From a virus: a DNA stretch of 34,932 nucleotides. Under the pieces are notes generated by a model, which saw nothing but the letters and a program-made list of their open reading frames with translations, ran no database searches and was not told the DNA's origin. Position 1 is the first letter of the stretch; the number at the start of each line of letters is the position of its first letter. Positions 7,516 to 16,420 of the stretch are shown here, piece after piece. The stretch spans positions 1 to 34,932 of IMG/VR virus record IMGVR_UViG_3300001473_000016; one strand, written 5' to 3'. A program made the translations under genes and the position numbers.

Positions 7516-9432
7516 CTATGGATTGATCTGATTTTCGACATCGGTCAGCCGCTGCTCGATCGCGTCCAGCGCAGCCTCATCATACGAACCGCTGGCCGCG
7601 GAGATTGAGCTTGTTGTTCCAGCGTCGATGACGCGGCGAGGGGTCACTTCGCCATCTACGAGATAGCTGACCGCCACCTCGTAGGCTGTCATGTCTGCGA
7701 CTGATGTGATCGTGGTGGATGTCAGGCCCGGGCCAAAGTCACCGAAATGTGTCCAAGGGGTCGTGCCGTCGACACGGTACTCGAAGCGCACCTGGTCGGC
7801 TGTGTTTCGATCGACAGCGCCATTGATCGCAATTGACGGGATCTGCCCGCCGGATCCAGAGATGTTGCCTGCAACCGCTGTCCATGCCGAGACGCCAGGC
7901 GCTGTCAGAGCAGCTGGGGCAGTCTGCTGCGTGTTGTCGGTCTGGTCGTCAGATTCGTCGGTCGCGGCGGTGTAGGTATAAACGTCCGCGGCGATCTCGC
8001 GCAGGGTCAAGACGAGCTGCCATTTCTCATCGCGCGCAAAGCTCTCGACGCGGAACACGACCCGGGCGCCGTCGAAGTGACGGGCACTTGTCCAGCCGAT
8101 CCAGTCACCTTCTTCAAGGAATGCGAACCGAGGCCCCAATGGGATTGTAGCCGTCTTCGTCAGGCGGCCGAGCTTGCGCTTGATTTCGCCGATACGCTGC
8201 GCCTGTGTGCCCGAGGTGACGGCTTTGAGCTCCGGCGAAGCGACACGGGGGCCACCATCCTCAATTACGTCGGCATAGACCCGCCTGATAGGCGCAGAAT
8301 GCATGGTCCATTTTTGACCCGGCTCAACGTAGCGCGGGGTTACCGTGTTGATCCAATTGAGGTCAGCCTCGCCGCGGAACTTCTCGACTGTAACGTCAGC
8401 GTCGTTGAGAATGTCGAGATCGGTGATCTCCGCGACCACAGCCTTTGATTGGCCGGGCTCAACTTCGACCCCGCCCTCTGGCTGGAGGATGATTCCGCCC
8501 ATGGCCTCGGCAAAGTAGCTCTCAGCCTGAAGGAAATTTTCATCAGCCGAGATCAGGCCATTGAATGTGTAGCGCTTCTCCGTTCCGCCTGCCTTGAGTG
8601 CTACATCTTCGTTGCAGGTTGCGGCGTAGGCGATGGATCGTTCTGGCGGCGCCTCGATCTCTGACAGTCCGCGACCTAGCAGGAGCATCTCAGGCTGGTC
8701 GACGCGATCGAGCGCGTAGATCCCGCGTAGGAATTGGTAACGGCATTCAGCGGCGCTTTGGGTCCACTCCCAGGTCGTAGGGTCATCGTAACGATGGGTG
8801 CCCGTTCCACCCGTCACGGTGCTGTCCTTGCTGGGAATGTAGCACTTCTTGCCGCGCAGCTGGAACAGGAAGCGGGGACGACCACCCGGCCAAACCGGAT
8901 TGTCCGCTTCCGGATCGTCAGCCTTGTAAGCGACAACGGCGCAGGCAACGCCGGCCGCATTGTCGGTGTTGGTCCAGCCGGGACCATTCGAAGTCACTAG
9001 GCTCGGCCAAGTCTGCGTTGCTGTGCCCGGCAGGAAGTGGATTTCGAGCTGGTTGTTATAGCCCGCGACCGGGCCGTTGCCCGCGAATGTCACCTCGTCA
9101 TCGCTGACCCAGACCTTTTCAAGAGCGTCGCACTCATGATCGGCAAGCGCGATGAGAAGGACCTCCCAATCGGTTCCGTCATCACCGCCATAGTTGAACG
9201 CGTCCATCAGGCTGCCAGCCGTGGCTGCTCGGCCAAAGAGCACCTGTCGAGGCACTTCGCCGAGCTGAAGCGTGGTTTCGCTCGCCTGCCGTTCGGTCTC
9301 GCCCCCAAGGCTAGGTGAGAGCAAAGCTGATGCGACCAGGGAAAGGCCGATCGAAACAAGCCAGGATTGCTGGGTCAGGATACCGACGACTGTTGCGGCG
9401 ACGCCGGCGAGGGCGCGGACGACCTTACTCAT
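7516..9432 (-). CDS. Tail tip / host-specificity protein (J-like)
   Basis: The product has 638 aa. The N-terminus carries two hydrophobic stretches (RALAGVAATVVGILTQ and LVSIGLSLVASALLSP), as in many tail-tip proteins of this class. A large central region resembles the lambda J / TipJ hub architecture (VLFGRAATAGSL, LWINT-type beta strands). About residues 500-600 look like a fibronectin III-like domain (VSAWTAVAGNISGSGGQ..., VRFEYRVDG). The C-terminus is a short coiled coil (DAIEQRLTDVENQI). It begins with ATG overlapping the peptidase stop (ATGA). It should form the tail tip that contacts the receptor and the fibres encoded next. Confidence 0.8.
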   Translation of the reverse strand: MSKVVRALAGVAATVVGILTQQSWLVSIGLSLVASALLSPSLGGETERQASETTLQLGEVPRQVLFGRAATAGSLMDAFNYGGDDGTDWEVLLIALADHECDALEKVWVSDDEVTFAGNGPVAGYNNQLEIHFLPGTATQTWPSLVTSNGPGWTNTDNAAGVACAVVAYKADDPEADNPVWPGGRPRFLFQLRGKKCYIPSKDSTVTGGTGTHRYDDPTTWEWTQSAAECRYQFLRGIYALDRVDQPEMLLLGRGLSEIEAPPERSIAYAATCNEDVALKAGGTEKRYTFNGLISADENFLQAESYFAEAMGGIILQPEGGVEVEPGQSKAVVAEITDLDILNDADVTVEKFRGEADLNWINTVTPRYVEPGQKWTMHSAPIRRVYADVIEDGGPRVASPELKAVTSGTQAQRIGEIKRKLGRLTKTATIPLGPRFAFLEEGDWIGWTSARHFDGARVVFRVESFARDEKWQLVLTLREIAADVYTYTAATDESDDQTDNTQQTAPAALTAPGVSAWTAVAGNISGSGGQIPSIAINGAVDRNTADQVRFEYRVDGTTPWTHFGDFGPGLTSTTITSVADMTAYEVAVSYLVDGEVTPRRVIDAGTTSSISAASGSYDEAALDAIEQRLTDVENQINP

Positions 9433-9839
9433 GTCAGCCGCTCCGCAATTGGAGCAGCGCTCCAGGCCTTCACCATATCGCTGCGCGGAATTCGAACCAG
9501 ACCTTGCTCACCAGGAGAGACGAGCGTTTGGCCTTCGATCAGCATGACGTGAAAGCCGAGATCGGGATCAATCACCCCGGCAATATCGCCAAATTCGGCC
9601 TCACCGGTGGGGACAGGGTCGAAGAGTTGGTCAACCGCATGCTCAAACCCCCCTAGATTGGCTATAGCTCGCTGTGCGCTGCGTTTATCGTTCCATTGGG
9701 CATCTACCCTAGGAGCCTCGCCAAATTGCGCTGAGACGGCTCCTAGGACGAAGCAGGCACAACAATTGCCGTTGAAGTCGTGCGGTGCTTGGCTGTGCGC
9801 GTCGATGTATTGAACCAGCGCTTCTCGATTCCGGGTCAT
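9429..9839 (-). CDS. NlpC/P60-like tail peptidase (DUF6950-like)
   Basis: The product has 136 aa. The N-terminal NGNCCACFVLGAV contains a candidate catalytic Cys at the start of a helix, and GFHVMLIEG supplies a candidate His, as in NlpC/P60 papain-like folds. The order Dit, hub, this protein, tip matches gene transfer agents, where the equivalent gene encodes a cell wall peptidase at the tail tip. It would open peptidoglycan during DNA injection. Both ends overlap the neighbours by 4 bp (ATGA). Family assignment is tentative. Confidence 0.6.
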   Translation of the reverse strand: MTRNREALVQYIDAHSQAPHDFNGNCCACFVLGAVSAQFGEAPRVDAQWNDKRSAQRAIANLGGFEHAVDQLFDPVPTGEAEFGDIAGVIDPDLGFHVMLIEGQTLVSPGEQGLVRIPRSDMVKAWSAAPIAERLT

Positions 9840-10468
9840 TGGCGCCGCACAAAATTCTGGTACGGGCTAACAGCGCCGCCACTGGGCAGGGAGCTCCCCG
9901 CGTTGGAAGGTCGGCGGCCGCCCCAGTAGAGCGTCTTTTGCGCCGCGAAGCTGACCATCCGAAACCCACCATCGGTAGAGGTGATCAGTCGCTGATCTGT
10001 ATCGGCACGGAGACGGCCGGTCTTCCGGCCGAGACCGCGGCCTGCGCTTTCAACCTGAACGGTGATTGTTGCGGTGCCGCCGCTTGTTTCCTCTTGGACG
10101 ACGCGATCAACCCGGCCCCTGCGATGGACGTAGTAGTCAAGAAGCGTCGTTCCACTCTGATCAAAGATCAGGCTGTAAACCGTTACCGGAGCGCCTCTGA
10201 GGCCTGCTGCATCCAGAAGCTCAAGCACTTCAGGCTCGATGCCGGACAATGTCAGATCAAGGTTCTGCGCTACCGCACCGATAGCCGCGCTCGAAACGAT
10301 GCCGATATCTCGGTCACCGAGGGGTGTATAGGTGTCGATGCCAAGCGGGATTGTGCTGAGGCCGCTCCAGACCCGAATAGGCTCTGTTGCCAGGATCTCG
10401 ACCGCACCTGAAACGATTGCGCTGCCATCTTCAAGCGCATCAAGTGCGGCCTGTGCGATCGTCTTCAT
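9836..10468 (-). CDS. Baseplate hub protein (DUF2163-like)
   Basis: The product has 210 aa. The region TPLGDRDIGIVSS...VAQNLDLTLSGIEP near residues 47-77 and the C-terminal RADTDQRLITSTDGGF with TLYWGGR are typical of the DUF2163-type hub protein of gene transfer agents and related siphophages. It would connect the distal tail protein to the tip. The start ATG 10468 overlaps the previous stop (ATGA). Confidence 0.65.
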   Translation of the reverse strand: MKTIAQAALDALEDGSAIVSGAVEILATEPIRVWSGLSTIPLGIDTYTPLGDRDIGIVSSAAIGAVAQNLDLTLSGIEPEVLELLDAAGLRGAPVTVYSLIFDQSGTTLLDYYVHRRGRVDRVVQEETSGGTATITVQVESAGRGLGRKTGRLRADTDQRLITSTDGGFRMVSFAAQKTLYWGGRRPSNAGSSLPSGGAVSPYQNFVRRQ

Positions 10469-11160
10469 TCGCGCAGATCCTGCAATGCGCGAAGAGACCC
10501 GCCTGCGATCTTTTGGCGGCGGTCAAGCGGTCCAAGCACGGCCTGCCCAGGAACGGCCCGCATGATGCAAGCAGGCTTGTCGAGGTGAGCCTCAGCGCCC
10601 GCAGGCACGGCTGAGGGAACTGGGGGTTCGACGAGCGCGGTCACTGTGCCATCAGCCGCGACAACTGCTGGCTCAACCAGTCGCGCCATTGTGCGTCGAT
10701 CATGGGTCCCTGCCGGCGATCCCGATGCATCCCACCGAAATCCAATATAGTCGCCTTTCACAAGGACCATGCCAGAGGGCAAGTCTGTAAGGCTGACGCG
10801 GGCCTCACCGTCGCTATCTATTGCCTGGCTCCAGCTTGCCGCTGAACCGTCGAAAGCGGCACCGCCAACCCTAGTCATTGAGCCGAAGCCGTCAGGATAG
10901 GTCCGGGGAAAGAGGCGATCGCGATCGTAGGCAAGAAACGGCCGCTTGGAACCGCGAAGCCTTGCATAGAAGGCCCGCCAGTCATCGCTCATGTCGCGGG
11001 AGAGGTTGGGGCTCAGCTGAAAGGTGGCGCTCCACAATGGGAAACCGAGCGTGACGCCGCCCAGCCGACCACCTCGCTCTGATGCTGAGGCGTCGCGCTC
11101 GTCTTTCTCAAACTCTTGGGAGGCGATGCCGCGTGATGGCATTTCAAGGATCAAGGTCAT
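10465..11160 (-). CDS. Distal tail (Dit-like) protein
   Basis: The product has 231 aa. The N-terminal half has the pattern of a Dit-like protein (GFPLWSATFQLSPNL, DDWRAFYARLRGSKRPFLAYD). It is encoded directly after the tape measure and before the hub protein, the Dit position. The C-terminal half is Ala/Val/Pro rich. Function is by order and weak similarity. Confidence 0.6.
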   Translation of the reverse strand: MTLILEMPSRGIASQEFEKDERDASASERGGRLGGVTLGFPLWSATFQLSPNLSRDMSDDWRAFYARLRGSKRPFLAYDRDRLFPRTYPDGFGSMTRVGGAAFDGSAASWSQAIDSDGEARVSLTDLPSGMVLVKGDYIGFRWDASGSPAGTHDRRTMARLVEPAVVAADGTVTALVEPPVPSAVPAGAEAHLDKPACIMRAVPGQAVLGPLDRRQKIAGGSLRALQDLRE

Positions 11161-13610
11161 CGTGGCCCCGCGAATGCTGCGCCGAATGTGCGGTCATTGA
11201 GATCTGTCGCGGCGACCAATGCGCGTCGCTCAAGATTGCGATCGAGTTCGCGAACCTGATCAATCAGGCGCTGAAGCTGCGCTGGGTCGGCGCCATCGGC
11301 AGAGATGTTGAAGATTGAAGGTGCGCGATCGGAAGAGCTGCTTCGCTCCATTGCCCGAGTACGCGAGGCATTGATCACCTGGGCGCCACGGGGGAGACGG
11401 ACGAGCTCACGACCGAATTCACCCACATAGCGGAGGCCACCAGCGGAATGCTCGGCACCAATGGCGTTGCCAAAGATGCCGCCAAGGAATCCGAAGAAGT
11501 CGTTTCCAGCTGTAGGAAGCTCCGATCCGTAGAGCGCATTTTTGAGTGGGTTGATTGCGGCGAGAACGAGCATCTCTTGGATCAGCTGTCGAATGATACG
11601 TTTGCCGAGCTCACCGAAGTCATCCCATTGGGAGCTGTCGAAGAGGGTGTCGATGATATTCTCACCGATGCGCTGCTGCGCTTCCAGTTCGCGATTTGCT
11701 TCGGCCAGGAGCTGCTCGCGGGTGATCAAGGCGTCATTGCCTTGGATGAGCGCGATCACTTCCTCACGAGACAGATCGATGCCGCGCGCCAGCAGATCTT
11801 CTTTGAGGGCCAGCCTGGACAAGGCACGATCGCGTTCAGAATTGCTGGCGCCCAGGAGCGTGCCTTCAAGCGCGAGCAGCCGATTGGCGGCTTCCTGATC
11901 GGCCCGAAGTTCGCTGAGGAATTCGGCGCGCTCGGCAAAGATGTCGTCTTCCTCGTCAACCGCATCTTGGATGTCGCTGAAGGCGCTTTCGAACAGGCTG
12001 CGGCGCGCATCACTGGCTCTCTGGCGAGCCTGTGCGCTTAGAATACCGGCCTGCTCTGATCCGATGCCGCCTTGCGAGGGAGCAACGGAAGTGAGGCGAG
12101 CGATTTCGGTAAGATCGTCGCGCAGCTGGTTGGCAATCGCAGCCAAGGGGTTGCTTGCTTCGATGAGGCTGCGCAGTGACCTGGCGTTCTCTTGGCGCTG
12201 GCGCTCCGCTTCGCGCTGCAATTTACGAGCTTCGGTTGCGGCTGACCTGTCCCTTCGACCTCGGCTTCGCACTGCCTCAAGGGCTGCCGCCTCCTCACGG
12301 TTTAGCCTAGCCAACGCAGCGGTTTGCTCGTCAACGTCCTTGATGTTGCGCCTAACTTGCAGCCGGGCGTTTTCGAAGCCCTCAGCGATCGCTGCCGCCT
12401 CGTCAGATTGGAGGCGCGCGCGTTCTGACGCGAGATCGAAGCCCTTGTTGGATACACTCCGCTCGATCTCGGCGATCAGATCAAGATTCTGCCGCAGCCG
12501 CTCTTCAAGCCGTCCGACACGGATAGCATGCGCTGATGTGTCGACTGTGAAGCCGCCTTCGCCTGAAACATTGCTGCCGTCGAATTCACGAGCAGACTGT
12601 AACTCAAGCTCAGCCTGGATGGTCTTGCGGATCGCAACGGCCTGGTCGAGGTTCGCCTTCTCAACCAGATACGCACGCTGCGCGGCCATGAGTGCAGTTT
12701 CAGACGAGCGCTCAAGCTCATCATTGTAATCGCGGATCGCAGCGATGACAGCACGGTAGCTGCCTTTCGCTTCCTCCAGCCGATCTGAAAGGGTGAGGTT
12801 GGCAGAGCTGGCCTTGGTCGCGGCCTCTTCGTTCTCGAACAGCTTGGTCGACAGGACGCCGATCAGCGAAACGGCAACGGTCAAAGCAGCACCCCAGGGC
12901 CCCGTGAGAAGACGAGCCATGGCGCCAAACTTGCCCTTGGTCTTGTCAGCGCCCTGACCCATGAGGGCGAGCGCTTGGACGGCCTGCGGACCTTGCAAAG
13001 AGAATGCGCGAATAGCCGAAGTGCCGCCAGCAACCTGAACGGCAAAGTCACTGACCTGGAAGCCCAGTTGCTGGATACCAACGCGCGTCGCTCCGCTGGT
13101 CTTCTGCATGGACTCATATTCGACAGAAGTGCGCTGCAGTTCCTGGCGAGCGCGCGACTGAACGAGCGTCAACTCCTGCTGCGACAGCGAACCTTGAGCA
13201 TGAAGGCGATTGGCTTCAGCCAACACCTGATTGTAGCGCTGTTGGGCTGCGAATAGCGGATTGAACTGCGAAAGCAGGCGCGCCCGCGACTGTTCGAGCT
13301 GATCCTGTTGTTGCAGGAAAACCTGCATCGATTGCTCGGCGCTTTTGCCGCCAGGCAGGGCCGCGCCGAGACCTGTCGAGGACGCAATACGCCGCTGAAT
13401 GTCGCTGCCGCCCAAGGTAAGCAGAGCCTTGGAACGACGCTCCAGCCGTTCGACGCTTGCCTCCGCGAGACGAAGATCCTTTTGGTAGGCTTGGCTCAAC
13501 CGGCGTGCGGAATTCTCGCCGGTCTCTCCGATTTTTGCCAGCGCCCCGACAACGTCTTGCTCGCCAGCTGTCGCAAGGCGATAGGTCACGCTTTCGCGCC
13601 GAATTGTCAT
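11157..13610 (-). CDS. Tail tape measure protein
   Basis: The product has 817 aa. The first 170 residues and about 270-640 are long helical, Ala/Glu/Arg/Gln-rich coiled-coil regions. A hydrophobic segment lies at about residues 230-255 (LLTGPWGAALTVAVSLIGVLS), typical of the membrane-active part of tape measures. A Gly-rich segment follows at about 700-735 (FFGFLGGIFGNAIGA), then GLRYVGEFGRELVRLPRGAQVI. It sets tail length and assists DNA entry. About 0.15 nm per residue would give a tail of about 120 nm. Flanking genes (chaperones upstream, Dit downstream) fit. ATGA overlaps on both sides. Confidence 0.9.
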   Translation of the reverse strand: MTIRRESVTYRLATAGEQDVVGALAKIGETGENSARRLSQAYQKDLRLAEASVERLERRSKALLTLGGSDIQRRIASSTGLGAALPGGKSAEQSMQVFLQQQDQLEQSRARLLSQFNPLFAAQQRYNQVLAEANRLHAQGSLSQQELTLVQSRARQELQRTSVEYESMQKTSGATRVGIQQLGFQVSDFAVQVAGGTSAIRAFSLQGPQAVQALALMGQGADKTKGKFGAMARLLTGPWGAALTVAVSLIGVLSTKLFENEEAATKASSANLTLSDRLEEAKGSYRAVIAAIRDYNDELERSSETALMAAQRAYLVEKANLDQAVAIRKTIQAELELQSAREFDGSNVSGEGGFTVDTSAHAIRVGRLEERLRQNLDLIAEIERSVSNKGFDLASERARLQSDEAAAIAEGFENARLQVRRNIKDVDEQTAALARLNREEAAALEAVRSRGRRDRSAATEARKLQREAERQRQENARSLRSLIEASNPLAAIANQLRDDLTEIARLTSVAPSQGGIGSEQAGILSAQARQRASDARRSLFESAFSDIQDAVDEEDDIFAERAEFLSELRADQEAANRLLALEGTLLGASNSERDRALSRLALKEDLLARGIDLSREEVIALIQGNDALITREQLLAEANRELEAQQRIGENIIDTLFDSSQWDDFGELGKRIIRQLIQEMLVLAAINPLKNALYGSELPTAGNDFFGFLGGIFGNAIGAEHSAGGLRYVGEFGRELVRLPRGAQVINASRTRAMERSSSSDRAPSIFNISADGADPAQLQRLIDQVRELDRNLERRALVAATDLNDRTFGAAFAGPR

Positions 13611-13846
13611 TCGCCTACTTCCTTGTTCCAGTCATCTTCGATGGTTTCGCTGTCGACGTCATCAGAATGGTGAGCCAAGACAGCCAGTTCCGCGTCAGGG
13701 AGGACGCGTGCCAGTAGATCCATGTCACAGCCGCGAGCCTGGCCGAGAGCCAGGGCGGCGCTCATATCGAGGCCTGTGACTCCTCCGCCGCCCACTCCGG
13801 CAACAACGCGAACCTGACCACCAAGGGCCTGCAGCACTTCAAGCAC
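13607..13846 (-). CDS. Tail assembly chaperone, T-like part (probably made by -1 frameshift)
   Basis: Read alone from GTG 13846 this is 79 aa, but no Shine-Dalgarno precedes that codon. The same frame is open without a stop upstream to the slippery site at 14053-14059 inside the previous gene, reading through GFVEEVHHEPS, ARCEQCPYRISRPETPDG and into VLEVLQALGG. The Cys pair and smooth continuation suggest that the region before GTG 13846 is also coding. A -1 shift would give a G-T fusion of about 252 aa, near the size of lambda gpGT. The gene ends at the tape measure start (ATGA). The alternative is an independent short protein. Confidence 0.6.
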   Translation of the reverse strand: MLEVLQALGGQVRVVAGVGGGGVTGLDMSAALALGQARGCDMDLLARVLPDAELAVLAHHSDDVDSETIEDDWNKEVGE

Positions 13847-13929
13847 AAGCGCGCCATCGGGTGTCTCAGGACGTGAGATCCGATAGGGGCACTGCTCGCA
13901 CCGCGCTGAGGGCTCGTGGTGGACCTCTT

Positions 13930-14364
13930 CTACGAATCCTCCATTGAGGGGTTCGCTTCGGTCAGCGGTTCGTTCGTATCCGCAGGTGAGTCTGCAATAG
14001 TCTGCGCCGCCGTCTCCTTCTCGGTAGTGCCATCGGATGAGGCGGCTGATACGTTTTTTTCCTCTTCCCGCTTCGCGATAGGAACAACGTATTCAGCATC
14101 CAGCCGATCGAAGACAAAAATGTCGCGCAACAAGAGCTCGACATTCTCCGGCGTGCATTCCAGCGGCTCGCCATCGGCGTCACCTATGCCAGTGAAGTCC
14201 TTTACAGCAGCAAGCAGGATTCCCTTACTGAATGCATGGGCAGCGGTATGAAAGGGAACGTCTGCATCGTCGAGCAGGGACTTGCTAGCCTCGGCTCGGC
14301 CAGCCGCAATGATGGATGGTTCAGGGGCGCGAAGGATAACCTTCGCGCCATCGGCGATTTCCAC
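13930..14364 (-). CDS. Tail assembly chaperone, G-like
   Basis: The product has 144 aa from GTG 14364. It lies between tail tube and tape measure, the place of lambda G. The N-terminal 100 residues are folded-looking (ADGAKVILRAPEPS, FSKGILLAAVKDF, ELLLRDIFVFDRLDAEYVVP). After KREEEKN the chain becomes acidic and disordered-looking. The in-frame sequence upstream (ISYKLDTRDDQV) reads like a natural N-terminus but offers only ATC at 14400, preceded by GAGG with a 6-base gap, so a rare ATC start giving 156 aa is possible. It would coat the tape measure during tail assembly. Confidence 0.75.
   Translation of the reverse strand: MEIADGAKVILRAPEPSIIAAGRAEASKSLLDDADVPFHTAAHAFSKGILLAAVKDFTGIGDADGEPLECTPENVELLLRDIFVFDRLDAEYVVPIAKREEEKNVSAASSDGTTEKETAAQTIADSPADTNEPLTEANPSMEDS
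14053..14059 (-). other. Candidate -1 ribosomal frameshift site (A AAA AAC)
   Basis: On the minus strand the zero-frame codons are GAA AAA AAC, giving a perfect X XXY YYZ heptamer. A purine-rich, SD-like GGAAGAGG lies directly upstream, a known stimulator position in bacteria. The -1 frame then runs 148 codons without a stop to 13610. The zero frame ends after 41 more codons at 13930. No strong downstream hairpin was evident by eye. Confidence 0.55.
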
Positions 14365-14429
14365 GACTTGATCGTCGCGAGTGTCAAGTTTGTAGGAGAT
14401 GGGGGACCTCGTTTGGTTGGAGTGATCGA

Positions 14430-15374
14430 TTAGGCGTAGCTGGCTACGTCGTTGACGAGCACAGCGGTCATGCTTGCGGCACCGTCGCCAGAGCCGATAA
14501 AGTTCGCCGTCGACTGGACACCCTGAGGGCCCTCGATGGGCGTCTTCACCACGGGCAGGAATGCCCGGGGGATGGTGATTGTCAGCGTCTTGCCCGCACC
14601 AAGGGACCAGCTGAATTCGAGATCCAGTGGATCTCCATTGGTCGCGTCGTTGTGCAGCGTCAGGCTGTCGTAACGGGCAGTGATGGAACCCGAGACCATG
14701 ACCTGACCGGGATCAGCATCTTCGATCTCGCCATCAGCCTGGATCGTCTCGATCTTGTCGAGCTGGTTGCTGAAGCTGATCTGGGCTTCAGTAATCGAGC
14801 CGAGAACGACATCGTTGCGCTTAATCGAACCGGTGGCCTGGCGGAAGCGAGACAGAGCCAGAGCTGCAGCCAGCGATCCAGCCCCAGTCGTCGATGCCCG
14901 GGCATCGGCTCCTTTGGCGATCAGTTCGATTGTGGCGTTGAGCAAGCCGCGAGGGCTCATGCCGATCTGCATCGAATTGGCCCGGACGCCGTAGTTCATT
15001 TCGAAGCTGGGCACATCGGGCAGCTGCGTCTCCAGCGATGCAGAAGGCAGAGTTTCCGCGCCGCTGGTGAAGGTGTGGGTATATGGATCACTGGCACCAG
15101 TCGTCGTCGGCGCACCCAGCAGCAGCTTGAGCCAATGCCCGAAATAGCGAAGGTCAACCGGCACCACGACGTTGCCGTCATTGACGACAAGGTCCTTGGT
15201 TGGATCGTACTTTTCCCGGCCATTGCCCAAGAGATCGCTCTCGATGAGGCCCTGTTCCGGGCCCATATTCGAGCTCACAAAGGGAACGCCAAAGAAGCCT
15301 GAGCCAGGCACTGTTGCGTAGGTGGTCTCGATTCCGAGAGCCAGTTTTGAATTCGCGCCGCGGCCTCGTGCCAT
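14430..15374 (-). CDS. Major tail tube protein
   Basis: The product has 314 aa. The sequence is beta-rich: GIETTYATVPGSGFFGVPFVS, YFGHWLKLLLGAP..DPYTHTFTSG, PSFEMNYGVRANSMQIGMS, and SGSITARYDSLTLHN. This pattern (target/tail tube of siphophages with a PSF-E and RFGG-type core) and the position before the chaperones support a tail tube subunit. It polymerises around the tape measure to form the non-contractile tube. The start is ATG with GGAG about 9 bases upstream. Confidence 0.8.
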   Translation of the reverse strand: MARGRGANSKLALGIETTYATVPGSGFFGVPFVSSNMGPEQGLIESDLLGNGREKYDPTKDLVVNDGNVVVPVDLRYFGHWLKLLLGAPTTTGASDPYTHTFTSGAETLPSASLETQLPDVPSFEMNYGVRANSMQIGMSPRGLLNATIELIAKGADARASTTGAGSLAAALALSRFRQATGSIKRNDVVLGSITEAQISFSNQLDKIETIQADGEIEDADPGQVMVSGSITARYDSLTLHNDATNGDPLDLEFSWSLGAGKTLTITIPRAFLPVVKTPIEGPQGVQSTANFIGSGDGAASMTAVLVNDVASYA

Positions 15375-15384
15375 CTTCAGTCTC

Positions 15385-15810
15385 CTATTCGGCGGGGTTG
15401 GTGGTGCTGTATTCGACCGTCACGGCCAAACGCATATCGATGTGACCGGCAGACCCGGTCTCAGTTTCGTGATCTTGGCCGTCGAGCGGAGCGACATCCG
15501 CCCATTCGCAGGCGCCCCCAAGCGTGCGGTCTGAGACCACAACGGCCCCTATGCCGCGAACCAAGGACTCGGCAGTTGCACTCGTGTCGGCGAGGGCAGC
15601 GATGCCGAAGACGACCGTCTTGTGATACGTCACAGGATTGAGATCGACTTCAGGTTCCAGCTCGTTGACTTCGACCAGGACGATTGAGCCGGCGTCTGGA
15701 AGCTTGTCTGGCCGATCAGCCTCGCCATCAAAGCCCCTGATGTCGACGCCAGTGAAGAATCCGAAAAGGCCGTCCTGCAGAGCCAGCTTATTTGCTTCTC
15801 GACTGGCCAA
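15385..15810 (-). CDS. Tail terminator-like protein
   Basis: The product has 141 aa from TTG 15810, with AAGGAGG 5 bases upstream; this start is directly after the stop of the upstream gene (15812). The chain begins MASREANKLALQDG and has a beta-rich middle (AGSIVLVEVNELEPEV, HKTVVFGIAALAD) and an ending typical of proteins that cap the tail (HIDMRLAVTVEYST). Position between the 202-aa tail completion protein and the tube matches lambda U / HK97 gp10. Assignment is by order and general pattern. Confidence 0.6.
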   Translation of the reverse strand: MASREANKLALQDGLFGFFTGVDIRGFDGEADRPDKLPDAGSIVLVEVNELEPEVDLNPVTYHKTVVFGIAALADTSATAESLVRGIGAVVVSDRTLGGACEWADVAPLDGQDHETETGSAGHIDMRLAVTVEYSTTNPAE

Positions 15811-15811
15811 C

Positions 15812-16420
15812 TCAGCCTCCTTGCAAGATCCGCTTGCCGCGACGCTTTGCGCGGCGGAACGGAGCGTCGATGTCCAGGCGCCTGGGGAGCTTGGCCATCG
15901 GAGTGAATGTGAACATATGGACCAGCCGGGGACGGCGTGATCGGCGTTTGCCGGTGGCGGCTGAGACATTCATGTCGATCAGGGCAACCAGCGTGTTTGG
16001 CTTGCGGCCGCGCCGCAAGATGAAGTCTTGATTGAAGTGCGCCTCCACCTCTTCAGGTGTCATGCGCGCCTTGGCACCCCTGCCTCTGCGGCGGGGCACT
16101 CGTTCAGTAGGGATAGCGATCATTTCGCTACCATTGACGGGAACAATCGTTGCTCCCCTCGCATGCCCAAGGACGATCGCTGGAGCCTTGCTCCAGAGGA
16201 AGGCTGCCGGGCTATCTCCGCTACGCATTCCGTAGAAGCGAAGCCTCCAGGCCTTGGCGATCCGATCACCAAGTTGAGGCTCTGTTTGCTGCCTCAGCTC
16301 GGCCTTGAGCATTTCGCCACTGACCGAAATGGCTTTGCGTTGGCGACGCCGCAACTCGGTGACGACGCTGCGATTGAAACTCTTGATGCCCGTTACGCTG
16401 GCTTTGGCAGAGAGGGCCAT
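15812..16420 (-). CDS. Putative tail completion / minor tail protein (DUF6441-like)
   Basis: The product has 202 aa and is very basic (long runs of R and K: RRRQRK, PRRRGRGAK, RSRRPR). The position between the head-tail joining protein and the tail terminator is where HK97 gp10 or lambda Z-type tail completion proteins lie. The N-terminus AKASVTGIKSFNRSV is reminiscent of DUF6441 phage proteins, but I cannot confirm this. Its start overlaps the joining protein stop (TGATG). Confidence 0.5.
   Translation of the reverse strand: MALSAKASVTGIKSFNRSVVTELRRRQRKAISVSGEMLKAELRQQTEPQLGDRIAKAWRLRFYGMRSGDSPAAFLWSKAPAIVLGHARGATIVPVNGSEMIAIPTERVPRRRGRGAKARMTPEEVEAHFNQDFILRRGRKPNTLVALIDMNVSAATGKRRSRRPRLVHMFTFTPMAKLPRRLDIDAPFRRAKRRGKRILQGG

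Noticed and set aside
11941-12729. Plus-strand frame rich in Ser and Arg
   Set aside because: It is antisense to the tape measure coiled coil; the Ser/Arg/Ala bias is the expected shadow.
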